Counted from the first letter of the stretch, positions 36,231 to 46,097 are shown. The stretch: 64,000 nucleotides of DNA from Candidatus Amulumruptor caecigallinarius (GCA_944321825.1 CALUMU010000010.1:23671-87670), one strand, 5' to 3'. Made by a program: numbers and translations. Notes: generated by a model not told the origin, from the sequence alone.

Positions 36231-37604
36231 CTATGTGGCTTGTTTTGGCCGTCTGATAAAATACATGGCTATGATGACACAGCAGGTGACAACCTCGGCA
36301 GTGGGAATGGCGAGCCATAGGCCATAGGTGCCGACTATGCGAGGGAGGAGCAGAAAGCTCGGCACGAGGATGACGACTCCACGCAACAGGGTATAAATGG
36401 TTGAAGTAGCAGCTTTTTCAATGCTCTGATAATAGCCGATGAATGCTATGTTGATGGCAAAGAACACGGCACATGTGGCAAAATATGGGAGACCCTCTAC
36501 CGCGAGGTCGTATGCGGCAAGCGAAGGGCTGAGGAAAAGGGCGGCAACCTTGTCAGCACCCGTAACCAGCAGAAATGTTATGACCGTCCCGCAGATTACA
36601 GCTGTCTGTAGGGAGATTCTCAGAGCCTGGCGCACTCTGACGGTTTGTTGTGCCCCATAGTTGTAACTGATGATAGGCTGTGCGGATTGCGCCACGGCGT
36701 TGCTTATGGAGAATACCACAGGAAACAGGTAGCACGCTATGGCATAGGCAGCAACGCCGTCCTCGCCTAACATTGATATAAACATGTAATTGCCCGTAAG
36801 CATCATCAGGCTTATGGCTAATTCGGTCAGAAGCGTCGCAAATCCGATGCGCATCATGTACCACGTATTGCGCAGCGTGAGCAGCAGCGATGTGACGGAC
36901 AGTTTCAAGCGGTAGAATCTCAGTTTGTCGGCTTTATACAGGAAATAGGCTATCACCATCACCCCTCCCGACGCACATGCTATGGACGTGGCAAGTGCCG
37001 CGCCCATCGTTCCCCATCCGAGAGGGAATATCATGTACCAGTCGAGCGCGATATTGACCACGGCGGCCACAATTTGCACGGTCATGGCATATTTGGGCGA
37101 ACCGTCAAGGCGTATAAGCATCATGCCCACGCACTGTATCAACAGGAATGCCAGTCCGGGCAGGAGCCATAGCATATAGCTCACGGCATGAGGCTCAAGC
37201 GGCAGGCTGCAACCGAGCGCATAGATTATTTCCTTCGGGAATGCAAAGCTTGCGATGCAGATGAGTCCGACGACAACCAGTCCTACTATAAAAGCCTGGG
37301 TCATGATGATACGGGCGGCTTTGACATTATCTTCAGAGAGTCTGATGCTCGCGACGACCGATGAGCCTATGCCGAGCATCAGACCTACGCCTGTGACCAC
37401 CATGAATATCGGTGCTACGATATTCACGGCGGCTATCCCTTCGGCTCCGACTCCGTGACCGACAAAGATACCGTCGATGATAGCCAGTGCGGAGTTGGCT
37501 ATCATGGCAGCGAGCGTGGGGAAAAACATCGTGCGGAACAGCCGGCCGATTTTCCCATTCCCAAAGTCCAGCCTGTCCCTGTCAAGATTCCTTTTGCCTG
37601 TCAT
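36231..37604 (-). CDS. MATE family efflux transporter
   Basis: A 457-residue membrane protein with 12 helices in two halves (FFPTLAAMIANSALAIIDG start; ISYNYGAQQTVRVRQAL between halves), as in the NorM/DinF superfamily. It exchanges cationic drugs or metabolites for Na+ or H+. It is a single gene with its own consensus promoter and ends convergent to the MGMT gene, 12 bases away. Confidence 0.92.
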   Translation of the reverse strand: MTGKRNLDRDRLDFGNGKIGRLFRTMFFPTLAAMIANSALAIIDGIFVGHGVGAEGIAAVNIVAPIFMVVTGVGLMLGIGSSVVASIRLSEDNVKAARIIMTQAFIVGLVVVGLICIASFAFPKEIIYALGCSLPLEPHAVSYMLWLLPGLAFLLIQCVGMMLIRLDGSPKYAMTVQIVAAVVNIALDWYMIFPLGWGTMGAALATSIACASGGVMVIAYFLYKADKLRFYRLKLSVTSLLLTLRNTWYMMRIGFATLLTELAISLMMLTGNYMFISMLGEDGVAAYAIACYLFPVVFSISNAVAQSAQPIISYNYGAQQTVRVRQALRISLQTAVICGTVITFLLVTGADKVAALFLSPSLAAYDLAVEGLPYFATCAVFFAINIAFIGYYQSIEKAATSTIYTLLRGVVILVPSFLLLPRIVGTYGLWLAIPTAEVVTCCVIIAMYFIRRPKQAT

Positions 37605-37641
37605 ACGTTACTTTATAAAATGCAGATTAATAAACGGGCTG

Positions 37642-37673
37642 CAAAGATAGTATTTATGGCCGACATTGCAAAA
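37642..37673 (-). promoter_or_regulatory. Promoter of the MATE transporter gene
   Basis: Minus strand TTTTG (37673-37669), 19 bases, TATCTTTG (37649-37642). A plus-strand TAAATTTG at 37681-37688 could serve the divergent acyltransferase gene. Confidence 0.7.
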
Positions 37674-37782
37674 TTTCAGTTAAATTTGCATATTCGTTCC
37701 TGAAACTGCAATTGTTGCTGGGGCAGACCGTAATTATGGCGTATGCAGTTCCCGGTAAAATCCGAATGCACAGTTAATTTAT

Positions 37783-38859
37783 ATGAAGCAGCGCATCTAC
37801 TATCTCGACTATCTCCGCGTGTTGGCTTGCCTTATGATTATGGTAATCCACGCTTGTGAATATTTCTACATCGGGTCTGACGGGGGTATTTTGATCCGCA
37901 GCCACTATGATGCATTGTTGGTCACCCTGATAGACGGGTTCTGCCATAGTGCAGTGCCGCTGTTCGTCATCACAAGCTCGTATCTCCTGCTCCCGGTTAA
38001 GGGTACCACGACGGAGTTTTTCAAGCGTCGGGCTGACCGCATAATCGTCCCGTTCTTAATCTGGTCGGTGCTTTATTGCGTTCTGCCTATGTTGTGGGGC
38101 GGGATGTCTGTCGATGAGAGTCTGTCAGGGCTTTACCGTATCGTCTACAATTTCAACGGCTTTTCGGGTCATCTGTGGTTCGTCTGCACGTTGGTCGGTC
38201 TGTATCTGTTCATGCCTGTACTCTCCCCGTGGCTGAAGACGGTGAGCCGCCGTGGCGAGCAGGCGTTTCTGGTTGTCTGGCTTGTCGCCTCGACATACCA
38301 TTATGCCAAGCTGCTATGGGGCGACGAAATCTGGGGCGAAGCTTTCTGGAACGAGTTCCATACATTTTATTATTTTTCGGGATATATCGGTTACATGGTG
38401 CTCGGCCACTACATAAAGGTGTACACCGACTGGAGCAAGGTACGTCTGTTGACCGTCGGGGCATCGCTTGCCATGGTGGGTGCGGCGGTGACATGGCTTA
38501 TAACCTACCATCGGATGACTCTCGGCAGCGGACAGTCGTTCTACATGCTTGAAATCGGGTGGCGGTTCTGCTCTGTCAATATGATTGCCATAACGGCCGG
38601 TGTATTCCTGATGATGAAAGCCATTTCGTCGCCGGGACGCGCATATCCGCTGGTTGAGAACATATCTAACCTCAGCTATGGCATGTACCTGATGCACATC
38701 TTCATCCTTAATTGGATGATACCGCTCATAGTCCCTCATTTCGGCACATTAAGCTCGATTGTGTTGGTAGGAGCGTCCACGTTTGTCCTCAGTTATGCCG
38801 TGTGCAAGCTGCTGTCCGTCACCCCGCTGGGTAAAGCCGTCGTTGGATATGGCAGATAG
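37783..38859 (+). CDS. Integral membrane acyltransferase (acyltransferase 3 / OafA-like)
   Basis: A 358-residue protein with about ten transmembrane helices. The early YYLDYLRVLACLMIMVIHAC segment holds the conserved Arg and His of the acyltransferase-3 family. Members transfer acetyl or other acyl groups to surface glycans or small molecules. It starts 95 bases after a TAAATTTG box. It ends convergent to the amidase gene at 38875. Confidence 0.9.
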   Translation: MKQRIYYLDYLRVLACLMIMVIHACEYFYIGSDGGILIRSHYDALLVTLIDGFCHSAVPLFVITSSYLLLPVKGTTTEFFKRRADRIIVPFLIWSVLYCVLPMLWGGMSVDESLSGLYRIVYNFNGFSGHLWFVCTLVGLYLFMPVLSPWLKTVSRRGEQAFLVVWLVASTYHYAKLLWGDEIWGEAFWNEFHTFYYFSGYIGYMVLGHYIKVYTDWSKVRLLTVGASLAMVGAAVTWLITYHRMTLGSGQSFYMLEIGWRFCSVNMIAITAGVFLMMKAISSPGRAYPLVENISNLSYGMYLMHIFILNWMIPLIVPHFGTLSSIVLVGASTFVLSYAVCKLLSVTPLGKAVVGYGR

Positions 38860-38874
38860 GCTTCTCTTATCGGC

Positions 38875-39924
38875 CTATATCCCGAAGAGGAAGGGTAGGG
38901 GCTTGGAGTCTCTGAATTTCTTGGCAGCATCGCCGGCATAGATTGCGCCGTCGGTGAGCGTGAGTTTCTTGATGCCGTTACCGGCAGAGAAGTCGAGGTT
39001 GTTGAAGTCGACCCAGAAGATGTCGGGGCTTAACGTAGATTCGAAGTAATAGACCATGTTTTTCTGGTCTGATACCGTGCGCCATCGGGTTGAGGCGATA
39101 TTGGGCTGGTCGGGGATGGAGATGCCGAGTGGTACGGAGACATTGCGCATGACGCTGAACACTCCTGCTACGGCCTGACGGAAATCGGATGTCTGCGGCA
39201 ACGCATTGATGTAGAATGATGCGCGGACGAAACGGTCCGATGCACGGTTGGTTCCCGGGAGCATCACCAGGCCTCCTATCTGTTTCCAATAGTCGTTGAG
39301 TGTCTGCTGCTTGTCGTATGTGGGCGAATTGGTCATTATCTGGCAGTCGCGTCCCTGATGTATCACGAGATTGCCGTCAAGATACTCGAATATCGCACTG
39401 TTGCCGCCGGAATCGGATATCGACAGGTGCAGCGTAGACTTGGCTCCGTTGGGGAGGTCGGGGTCATCGATGCGGAATGCCTCTTTGCGCAGCTCAGCCA
39501 CGGCCTCGTCCACCGTCGCGAAATTGTCCAAAACGTATTGCGTCCAGATGCTCAGACCCATTACGGGCCGGCGGTCGTCCGGGCGTTTGTAATCCGATTC
39601 GGTCAGGAAAAGCAGATTGGCGACCAGCCCCTTTTCGTTCATGCCGTCGCACACCCCTATGTCATAGCCGGCAGTAACCACGCTGCCGTAGGCCGATGTC
39701 CATTTTACAGAGTTGTCGGTGAGACCTCCTCGCCGTTCTATACCTCGCGGAAAGAAATATATGTTTGACTGCGGATCCTCTTTCCAGTCCATTGTGCGTC
39801 CCGTCACCACCATGTTGTCCGGACCGAGGTATACGGCGCGTGTACACGCTTCGGTTTGCGATGGTGATGCCATCGCCCATGCGATAGTCACTGTTAATGC
39901 CAATGTCAGATATTGTGTTTTCAT
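38875..39924 (-). CDS. Exported choloylglycine-hydrolase-family enzyme (bile salt hydrolase-like)
   Basis: A 349-residue N-terminal-nucleophile amidase. A signal peptide ends just before the nucleophile (SQTEACTRAVYLG, C27), so cleavage exposes the Cys. The residues matching the bile salt hydrolase active site are present: Arg and Asp in GRTMDW, Asn in MTNSPTYD and Arg in DRFVRASFY. The family hydrolyses conjugated bile salts or penicillin V; sequence alone does not settle which. The Met at 39924 is chosen over one 20 codons earlier because it begins the signal peptide. It is a single gene. Confidence 0.9.
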   Translation of the reverse strand: MKTQYLTLALTVTIAWAMASPSQTEACTRAVYLGPDNMVVTGRTMDWKEDPQSNIYFFPRGIERRGGLTDNSVKWTSAYGSVVTAGYDIGVCDGMNEKGLVANLLFLTESDYKRPDDRRPVMGLSIWTQYVLDNFATVDEAVAELRKEAFRIDDPDLPNGAKSTLHLSISDSGGNSAIFEYLDGNLVIHQGRDCQIMTNSPTYDKQQTLNDYWKQIGGLVMLPGTNRASDRFVRASFYINALPQTSDFRQAVAGVFSVMRNVSVPLGISIPDQPNIASTRWRTVSDQKNMVYYFESTLSPDIFWVDFNNLDFSAGNGIKKLTLTDGAIYAGDAAKKFRDSKPLPFLFGI

Positions 39925-40041
39925 ATAACTGTCAACGCTCGGCGGGAGGTGATAGTTCGTAGCTGTACATATACATTCCGCCACCCGGATTCTGTGCGAA
40001 CCGGATGGCGGAGTGTCGCTGGAAGGGTGTGGCGGGAGGTG

Positions 40042-42360
40042 TCAGAATCGTGCACGTTCGGCAGAGCCTGCACCGGTGCCACGGTAGCGGTCACGTGTAA
40101 CGTTGAAGCGGTATTGTAGCGTCAGCGATACTGACCGGCCGTATGAGAAATTCTTTTGTACGAGCTGCACTGCATCGTTGTAAAACCGGAAATCGTACGT
40201 TGACGAGTTGAAGATGTCGTTGGCTTCGAGGGTTACACTGAAAGCATCGTTGAAGAAGCCCTTGTAGAGCTTGGCGTTGACCGTCACAGGTGTGTTTGTG
40301 AGGTATGTGTTGTTGTCCCATCCGTGGGTCGTGAGCCTTCCGTCGACATTCAGCCATATATCATAGGGGAGCTTTATGGCATTCTGCCACTGGAACATGA
40401 ATATCGGAGTGTTCATCTTCATCATCTGCCCGTCCACGGGGAGTGACAGCCATTGCTTCATCATGCCGATGTTGGCCTTGGGCATCCACACTCCGCCGAC
40501 GTTGAACTGTCCGCCCACAAAGGCTTGGAAGTAATGGCGGTGGTCGAGGTTTGCGGTCTTGAGGAGCGTAGCCTCTCCGTTAGGACCGTAAGGCGTGGTG
40601 ACATGGTATACGCCGTCTTTATAATACGTATATGAAAGCTGAGCGAAAAATTGCCGCCACTGTGCCATGTATTCCACCGTCTGCAGTTTGGTGGGTTGCA
40701 GATATGGGTTGCCGGTCTCGTAAGTGATGTTGTTGATGTAGCTTATCGTGCCGTCGAGCTGTCCGTAACCCGGACGGATTGTCTTGCTCGTGTAGTTAAG
40801 TCCCATGTTGACGTTGCCTATTTTAGTCGACACGTTGAGTGACGGGAAGAGGTTGTTGTATGTGTGGCTCCGGTCTTCTGACAGTTGGCCTTTTTCGTAG
40901 TAGTTGTAGTTGACATGCTCGTAGCGCAGGCCGGCTCCGATTTGCCATCGGCCGAATTTCTGGCTGATTTCCACAAATGTAGCTATGTTGTTTTCATCGG
41001 TCCGGGTGTCGGCCCCGCCTATTTCAGCGATGTTGGCGGTGAAAAGGTTACTGAAGCGTGAGTCGGTGTATTCTTCGCCTACAGATATCTGGCCTTTCCA
41101 CAGCGGGTAACTCAACACGAGCTTTTCGGCAAACATGCGGCTGTGGTTGGTGGTGGAGGTTGTCACATCGCGGTCGGCTGAGATTTCGTTCGCCTCGTCG
41201 TTAAATGCGTTCTCCCGGCTTTTATACCAGAGGAAGTCGGTGTTGAACTCTATGCCGAGCTTGCCCACAAGGCCGCTGTAGTAAAGGTTGGCGTAATGGC
41301 GAGGCAAGGCGATGTTCTCGTTGTACACATTCGTTGCTGTGCGTTCGAGGAGCGAACCGTTCTGCCAAATTTCTGAGGGCATCGTGCCGGTCAGGCTGTG
41401 GCGGTTCCATCCGTTCTGGTAGTATGCGCCGATGCTGTGACGGTCGTTGATCATCCACGAGAAGCCTATTTTGCCGGTCATGTCGTTATATTTGTCCTTC
41501 CCCTCAGTACGGGCGGCCATGGTGTTGACAGCGTTGGGGGTAGTCGTTATCATGTCGTTGGTGCGGTCGGAATAGCTTGCGCCATACCACCAGCCGTAAT
41601 TGACAAACAGTTCCAGTCCGCCTGTGCGGTATTTGAAATCAAGGGAGTTGCCTGTGCGGAAATACTTCGACCAGCCGTTGTCGGTGCGTATGGTGCCGCT
41701 CCATCCGTCGCCTTTCGGGGGCTTGGTGCGGATGCGTATCACCGATTTTACATCGGCGGCATATGCGGCTCCCGGGTTGGTGATGACTTCCACGTTTTTG
41801 ATGTCCTGGGAGTTGAGCTGCTCCAATTCTTGCATGTCGTTGACAGGGCGGCCGTTGATGTAGATGAGCGGCTGGCCTTTGCCGAACACTTCCAATGTCC
41901 CGCTGTTGTTGACTACCATGGGGACTTGGGCGAGTACGTCACTGGCGGTTCCGGCGACTTCGAGCGATGTGCCTGATATGTCGGTGACCAAAGCATTGCC
42001 CTTGACCTGCGTTGACGGACGGGTGGCTTTGACCACAACCTCATTGAGCATCACCGTCGAAGGGTTAAGCGTGATAACGCCCATTTGGCCGGAAGCCGGG
42101 ACGGTGGCTGAATAAGGCTCATAGCCCAAGAATGAGATTTTGGCGGTCAAGGTTCCGCCTCGGTCGGTGGAGATGGCGAAACGGCCGTCGGCATCGGTGA
42201 TATTGCCGGCTACGTAAGTCGAATCTTGGTAGAGTACTACGTTTACAAAGTCGATCGGCGTGTTGTTCTCTCCGACCACTGTTCCTGTTATTTCTCGCCC
42301 GTAAGCTGGCGCGATTGCCATCATTGCGGAGATGGCGATTGGTAAGATTTGTTTTAACAT
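40042..42360 (-). CDS. Outer-membrane beta-barrel protein (paralogue of 12919-15219)
   Basis: A 772-residue outer-membrane barrel with signal peptide, carboxypeptidase-like domain (REITGTVVGENNTPIDFVNV ... FLGYEPYSATV), plug-like region (VLAQVPMVVNNSGTLEVFGK, QPLIYINGRPVNDMQELEQL, VEVITNPGAAYAADV) and barrel ending SVSLTLQYRFN. It shares the domain order with 12919-15219 and likewise has a TPR-HTH regulator upstream. It has its own promoter (42390-42422). Confidence 0.88.
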   Translation of the reverse strand: MLKQILPIAISAMMAIAPAYGREITGTVVGENNTPIDFVNVVLYQDSTYVAGNITDADGRFAISTDRGGTLTAKISFLGYEPYSATVPASGQMGVITLNPSTVMLNEVVVKATRPSTQVKGNALVTDISGTSLEVAGTASDVLAQVPMVVNNSGTLEVFGKGQPLIYINGRPVNDMQELEQLNSQDIKNVEVITNPGAAYAADVKSVIRIRTKPPKGDGWSGTIRTDNGWSKYFRTGNSLDFKYRTGGLELFVNYGWWYGASYSDRTNDMITTTPNAVNTMAARTEGKDKYNDMTGKIGFSWMINDRHSIGAYYQNGWNRHSLTGTMPSEIWQNGSLLERTATNVYNENIALPRHYANLYYSGLVGKLGIEFNTDFLWYKSRENAFNDEANEISADRDVTTSTTNHSRMFAEKLVLSYPLWKGQISVGEEYTDSRFSNLFTANIAEIGGADTRTDENNIATFVEISQKFGRWQIGAGLRYEHVNYNYYEKGQLSEDRSHTYNNLFPSLNVSTKIGNVNMGLNYTSKTIRPGYGQLDGTISYINNITYETGNPYLQPTKLQTVEYMAQWRQFFAQLSYTYYKDGVYHVTTPYGPNGEATLLKTANLDHRHYFQAFVGGQFNVGGVWMPKANIGMMKQWLSLPVDGQMMKMNTPIFMFQWQNAIKLPYDIWLNVDGRLTTHGWDNNTYLTNTPVTVNAKLYKGFFNDAFSVTLEANDIFNSSTYDFRFYNDAVQLVQKNFSYGRSVSLTLQYRFNVTRDRYRGTGAGSAERARF

Positions 42361-42389
42361 AATGCAGTGCGTTTAAAAGGTTTTCACTG

Positions 42390-42422
42390 CAAAATTATGT
42401 CTAAACGCATCTTAATGTCAAA
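42390..42422 (-). promoter_or_regulatory. Promoter of the barrel gene 40042-42360
   Basis: Minus strand TTTG (42422-42419), 21 bases, TAATTTTG (42397-42390), 30 bases before the start codon. Confidence 0.65.
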
Positions 42423-42576
42423 TATAAAAATCTAAATTGTGACGATGTAAATGTCTGATAATCAGGCTTTATTTCTATTAAATGTCTTAATAAGCGGCTT
42501 TTTGACCTTAATGCCGCCTAAATGGATTGCATATAGTGTGGATGTTTCCCCATTTTTGCGATGTCTGTTGTAAAAA

Positions 42577-42613
42577 AGCAAGGGACGCGGCCATGTGGCT
42601 GCGTCCCTCGGTT
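42577..42613. terminator. Terminator after the TPR-HTH regulator
   Basis: Stem AGGGACGC/GCGTCCCT with the inner GGCCATGTGGCT able to pair further, flanked by A6 and T5 runs, so it can act in both directions. It begins 2 bases after the regulator's stop. Confidence 0.75.
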
Positions 42614-42614
42614 T

Positions 42615-44261
42615 TTATGCAACTAACCATTGGACTATGTCTTTCTTTTCGGGTATGCCGAGCTTGCGGCGGATGGATGACTTGCGCACATAGACTGTCG
42701 CCGCGCTCTGCGCCGTGACCACGGCAATCTCCTTGGTGGAGAATCCCGCCACCATCAGTATGATTATCTGCTCCTCTTTGTCGTTGAGCAGCGAGCCGTA
42801 TTTGTCGTGGAGGTTGGTGTGGAAGTTATCGTACAGACTGTCGATGATGCTGTATATGTTGGACCAGTTGACCATGTTGTCGCCGATTTTGCCGTCGATT
42901 GACGAGATGCGGCGCAGCATCTCGCGGTTTTGTTCGGTAGGTGTTTCGGCGACCATTTTGACGATGCCTAACTGTTGCAGCATGGCGCGGCGCATGGCCT
43001 CTTTTATGCCTGTCTCTGGAGCCTCGACGGGGGCGGACTGAAGCTCGTCGACCATCTTTTGCAGAGCCTCGGCGCGCTCGTCGCTCTCAAGGGCGCGCCT
43101 GCGGTGACGGTATATGAGCCATGTGGCGGCAGTGGCTATCAGCAGTGCTATCAGAGAGACGGCCAAGATGACCACGGTCTTTTGCTTGCTCTCTACTTTC
43201 AGGGCGAGTGCGGCACTCCGTTGCCGCAGCGCTCCACGCTCCAATTCCCATTGCGACACCTTCATGCGGTTGAAACGTTCCTGCTGGCGGTTGTTGACCG
43301 AAGCAAGCTGCGACACGCTTACGCGCCTATGCTGTGCGTAATCGATAATCGTACGCCACGGCCGGGTGAAGCTTTGGAAGTATGCTATCTTATTTGTGTC
43401 CTTGGAGCGTGCTACCAAGCTGTCGGCATAGTCCAGCTCCGCTTTGGCTAAAGCCGTGTTGCCGAGATTGAGCGAATTGACGGCCTTGATAAGGTACAGG
43501 TCATGGTGCGCGTTTCCATCGGCGACTTTGTCTATGATGTATCTGATTGCAGCGTTGCTCTCATCGTAAAGTCCCATCTCTGACAGTATTTGCGCACGTT
43601 CCATCTCGAACTTCATATGCTTGTCGCCCCACTTTTTGTCGCGGGCGTAATCGATTAGCTGCTGGGTGAGCATCAGCGCGGAGTCGTTCTTCCCGGCATA
43701 TTCGTAAGCTTCAAGGAGCACATACTGGGCTTCCATTTTGCGCATGGTGTCGCTTTCGGCCTGTATGAGCCGTTTGGCGTAGGGGATGTTCTTCTCGCCG
43801 GAATATTCAGCCGCTCCGAGCAGGGCGCGGACGCGTATCGGACGCAGAAGCAGCGAATCGGGCACATCGGGCAGCGCGATTATGGAGTCGAGTGTGGACA
43901 TGGCACCTGGGGTATCGTCGGTCCAGAACTTGTACCATGCCAGCATCGTGCCGCTGATGATGTCCCTCTCTGTATCCTTGCCCCGGTAATACTTGTGGAC
44001 ATCCTTGATAAGAGAATCCGCAATCATGGAGCGGTTTTGCCTCAGATGTGACAACGCCATGATATAGTGGTATTTTGCACGGAGCGAGTCGTGCTGCAGG
44101 TCGGCCGCATCGATACCTTGCAGCAGGGTCTCCGCGCTGTCGACTCTGTGGGTGTTGAGCAGATGGTCGGCATCGGCAAGCATCCGGTCGTAATCCTTCT
44201 GCGTCCGTCCGCAGCCGGCCAGAGTTATGGCTAATGCAAATATCAAAAACAGATGCTTCAT
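42615..44261 (-). CDS. Membrane-anchored TPR regulator with LuxR-type HTH
   Basis: A 548-residue protein: lipoprotein signal (ITLAGCGRT, Cys ~17), periplasmic TPR-like helices to ~335, one transmembrane helix (VVILAVSLIALLIATAATWL, ~360-380), a cytoplasmic linker and a clear LuxR HTH at the end (LNDKEEQIIILMVAGFSTKE, then YVRKSSIRRKLGI). Its architecture matches 18311-20083, but the HTH is better preserved. It lies upstream of the barrel gene 40042-42360 on the same strand, separated by a terminator, so it probably regulates that gene. Confidence 0.85.
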   Translation of the reverse strand: MKHLFLIFALAITLAGCGRTQKDYDRMLADADHLLNTHRVDSAETLLQGIDAADLQHDSLRAKYHYIMALSHLRQNRSMIADSLIKDVHKYYRGKDTERDIISGTMLAWYKFWTDDTPGAMSTLDSIIALPDVPDSLLLRPIRVRALLGAAEYSGEKNIPYAKRLIQAESDTMRKMEAQYVLLEAYEYAGKNDSALMLTQQLIDYARDKKWGDKHMKFEMERAQILSEMGLYDESNAAIRYIIDKVADGNAHHDLYLIKAVNSLNLGNTALAKAELDYADSLVARSKDTNKIAYFQSFTRPWRTIIDYAQHRRVSVSQLASVNNRQQERFNRMKVSQWELERGALRQRSAALALKVESKQKTVVILAVSLIALLIATAATWLIYRHRRRALESDERAEALQKMVDELQSAPVEAPETGIKEAMRRAMLQQLGIVKMVAETPTEQNREMLRRISSIDGKIGDNMVNWSNIYSIIDSLYDNFHTNLHDKYGSLLNDKEEQIIILMVAGFSTKEIAVVTAQSAATVYVRKSSIRRKLGIPEKKDIVQWLVA

Positions 44262-44335
44262 AAAGTATCAGTTCATTATACCACACGTGGCATCCTATAT
44301 AGCCGCTGTGGGGATATGCTTATGGATGTGATGAA

Positions 44336-44620
44336 TCAGTATATGTCGGCATGAGAACCGGTGCGGAGCATGAGGAGTGTCAGCTCCGTATCATTTTGCT
44401 CCCACACCATCAGCCAGTCGCTGTTACGTCCGCCGATATGGCACTCCCATTTGCCGGCATATCTACCCGATAATTTGTGGGGATTGTATGTGTCTGGTAA
44501 AGTTCCTGTTTCAGACAGAATACGTAATGCTTCTTCCAATTCTTCAACTGGAAGATTCCGTTTTTTAAGGCGTTTATAGTCTTTCTTGAAACTGCCGGCA
44601 TAACTGATTGAATATGCCAT
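44336..44620 (-). CDS. YafQ-type toxin of a type II toxin-antitoxin pair
   Basis: A 94-residue RelE-superfamily toxin. YafQ landmarks are present: FKKDYKRLKKR near the start, HKLSGRYAGKWECHI, then SDWLMVWEQ and the C-terminal RTGSHADIY with its catalytic-type His. Such toxins cleave mRNA on the ribosome. The gene follows its antitoxin by 3 bases. Confidence 0.92.
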   Translation of the reverse strand: MAYSISYAGSFKKDYKRLKKRNLPVEELEEALRILSETGTLPDTYNPHKLSGRYAGKWECHIGGRNSDWLMVWEQNDTELTLLMLRTGSHADIY

Positions 44621-44623
44621 ATT

Positions 44624-44827
44624 CTAACTGTTTAGTTGTCTGAATAAATCTTCCACGCTTGATGCTTGGTATACACGTCCCGCTGCCACATCTTCAAGGG
44701 CTTCATCAAGGCCCGTCTTGCGTTTGTATGCAGGTTTAGTGATAGTCACGCTGTCAAATTTCGCCAGAAGTTTTTTAATCAGCGATGCTTCCTTGGGGTC
44801 TGTGACCGTTATTGTGAATTGTGTCAT
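44624..44827 (-). CDS. Antitoxin partner of the YafQ-type toxin
   Basis: A 67-residue protein with an N-terminal strand/helix region (FTITVTDPKEASLIKKLLAK) and a C-terminal acidic stretch (LDEALEDVAAGRVYQASSVE) that would wrap the toxin. It does not look like DinJ, so the pairing is not the classical one. It has its own promoter and would normally autorepress. Confidence 0.85.
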   Translation of the reverse strand: MTQFTITVTDPKEASLIKKLLAKFDSVTITKPAYKRKTGLDEALEDVAAGRVYQASSVEDLFRQLNS

Positions 44828-44868
44828 ATCATGAAATTATAAGTAACGAACTATATTAGTCGCTCACG

Positions 44869-44899
44869 CAAAGTTAATAATAAGTTGCTATTAAAGCAA
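44869..44899 (-). promoter_or_regulatory. Promoter of the toxin-antitoxin operon
   Basis: Minus strand TTG (44899-44897), 20 bases, TAACTTTG (44876-44869). Confidence 0.7.
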
Positions 44900-45088
44900 T
44901 ATCTGGCCTCAGCGGATTTCTCCATGAGTATGACCGTCATAAGTGTCGGTGTGACGGCATAGCGGATAGGGATAGAAAAGCAAGTCCGCACCAGGCTACA
45001 TCGCTGGCACGGACTCTCGATAATTGCCTTGCAAAAATAGCTTACATATTAGGTGTGAAAATTTTTGAGGTTCACTTGGAAGCTGTCT

Positions 45089-46048
45089 TTATTTGAGCAA
45101 CGGCAGCTCGTTAAGCATGTTGCGGATGCGGATGGCTGTGCGCGGCATGGGTTCTGCCACAGTCAGCCCTACCAATTCGCTCGCCGAAGCCACATCGTTG
45201 ATTACACGCACCACTTCGGATATTTTCATCCCGTCGGGGACTACTCCCACGGCGGCTATTATCTCGTTGGGGTCGAGTACATCCATGTCGAAGTGTATGA
45301 CGGCTTTCGATGCGCCTGTGCTGCGTAGCCACTTGATCACGGCATCGCTGTTGTCGCGGACTTGCTGCGCCGTCAGGTGCGGTATGCCCAGTTCCTGTTG
45401 CCGTGCCTTTATCTCGTCACGCTCCCAGTCGCGCAGCCCTACGAACAGTATCCGCGATGCGTCTAATTTTGCCGGGAGCATCCCGGTGATTTTCTTGTCG
45501 CCCATTCCCATCGATGCTGTGACGGCCATCGCGTGATAGCCGGGATAAGTATTGTCGGCTGGAAGCGTTATGTCGGGGTGCGCGTCAATCCATATCATAG
45601 CTACATCGTCAGAGCCGTATTTGGCGGCGAGCCATGTGAACGGTGCAACACTGACCGAGCACTCGCCCCCAAGCACTACGATTCTGTCGGGATTTTCGAT
45701 GTCGAGGATGTCGAGTGCTGCCCGGGTCTGCGATGCTATGATGTCGCGGTCATATACACCGTCCACTGCTTCGCGTGCGCGGTACTCGGTGCTTACCGGG
45801 ACAGTGAAAGTCGGCTGTCCGTTGTCGGGAGCGAGAAAGTCGAGGAGCAGTGCGCCGAGGTAGTAGCCACGGGCGGCATCTTCAGGTTTCTCCACTTCCG
45901 TAATCCATCGGGCTATTTCGCCTCCTTGCCATTGCGGGTAGATGAGGCGGATGTCTTTCTGGTTGTTCATGTCTGTAGCAGTTTGAGGGTTGGCGATGGC
46001 TGTGGTTGCAGCTGCGGCTACACATTCCATCAGGGATTTTGTTATCAT
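45089..46048 (-). CDS. Arginase-fold (ureohydrolase family) protein
   Basis: A ~319-residue protein of the arginase/agmatinase/formimidoylglutamase fold. Metal-site motifs WIDAHPDI and HFDMDVLDP are intact, but the first motif reads GGECS in place of GGDHS, so one manganese-ligand His is Cys. That suggests a distinct subfamily or altered metal use. The promoter at 46067-46097 rules out a Met at 46087. Translation starts at 46048, or at 45970 (MNNQKDIRLIYP), where the conserved domain begins. It is divergent from the HxlR regulator, which may control it. Confidence 0.85.
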   Translation of the reverse strand: MITKSLMECVAAAATTAIANPQTATDMNNQKDIRLIYPQWQGGEIARWITEVEKPEDAARGYYLGALLLDFLAPDNGQPTFTVPVSTEYRAREAVDGVYDRDIIASQTRAALDILDIENPDRIVVLGGECSVSVAPFTWLAAKYGSDDVAMIWIDAHPDITLPADNTYPGYHAMAVTASMGMGDKKITGMLPAKLDASRILFVGLRDWERDEIKARQQELGIPHLTAQQVRDNSDAVIKWLRSTGASKAVIHFDMDVLDPNEIIAAVGVVPDGMKISEVVRVINDVASASELVGLTVAEPMPRTAIRIRNMLNELPLLK

Positions 46049-46066
46049 GTGCTTTTTTTTTTCATG

Positions 46067-46097
46067 CAAAGGTAGCACTGCTGACACATAGTGTCAA
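46067..46097 (-). promoter_or_regulatory. Promoter of the arginase-fold gene with palindromic operator
   Basis: Minus strand TTG (46097-46095), 20 bases, TACCTTTG (46074-46067). The palindrome TGACA-CATAG-TGTCA (46082-46096) lies between the two boxes, a position where a bound protein would block transcription. Confidence 0.65.

Noticed and set aside
46049..46087. N-terminal extension of the arginase-fold protein
   Set aside because: The extension overlaps the -7 box of the gene's promoter, so it would not be transcribed.
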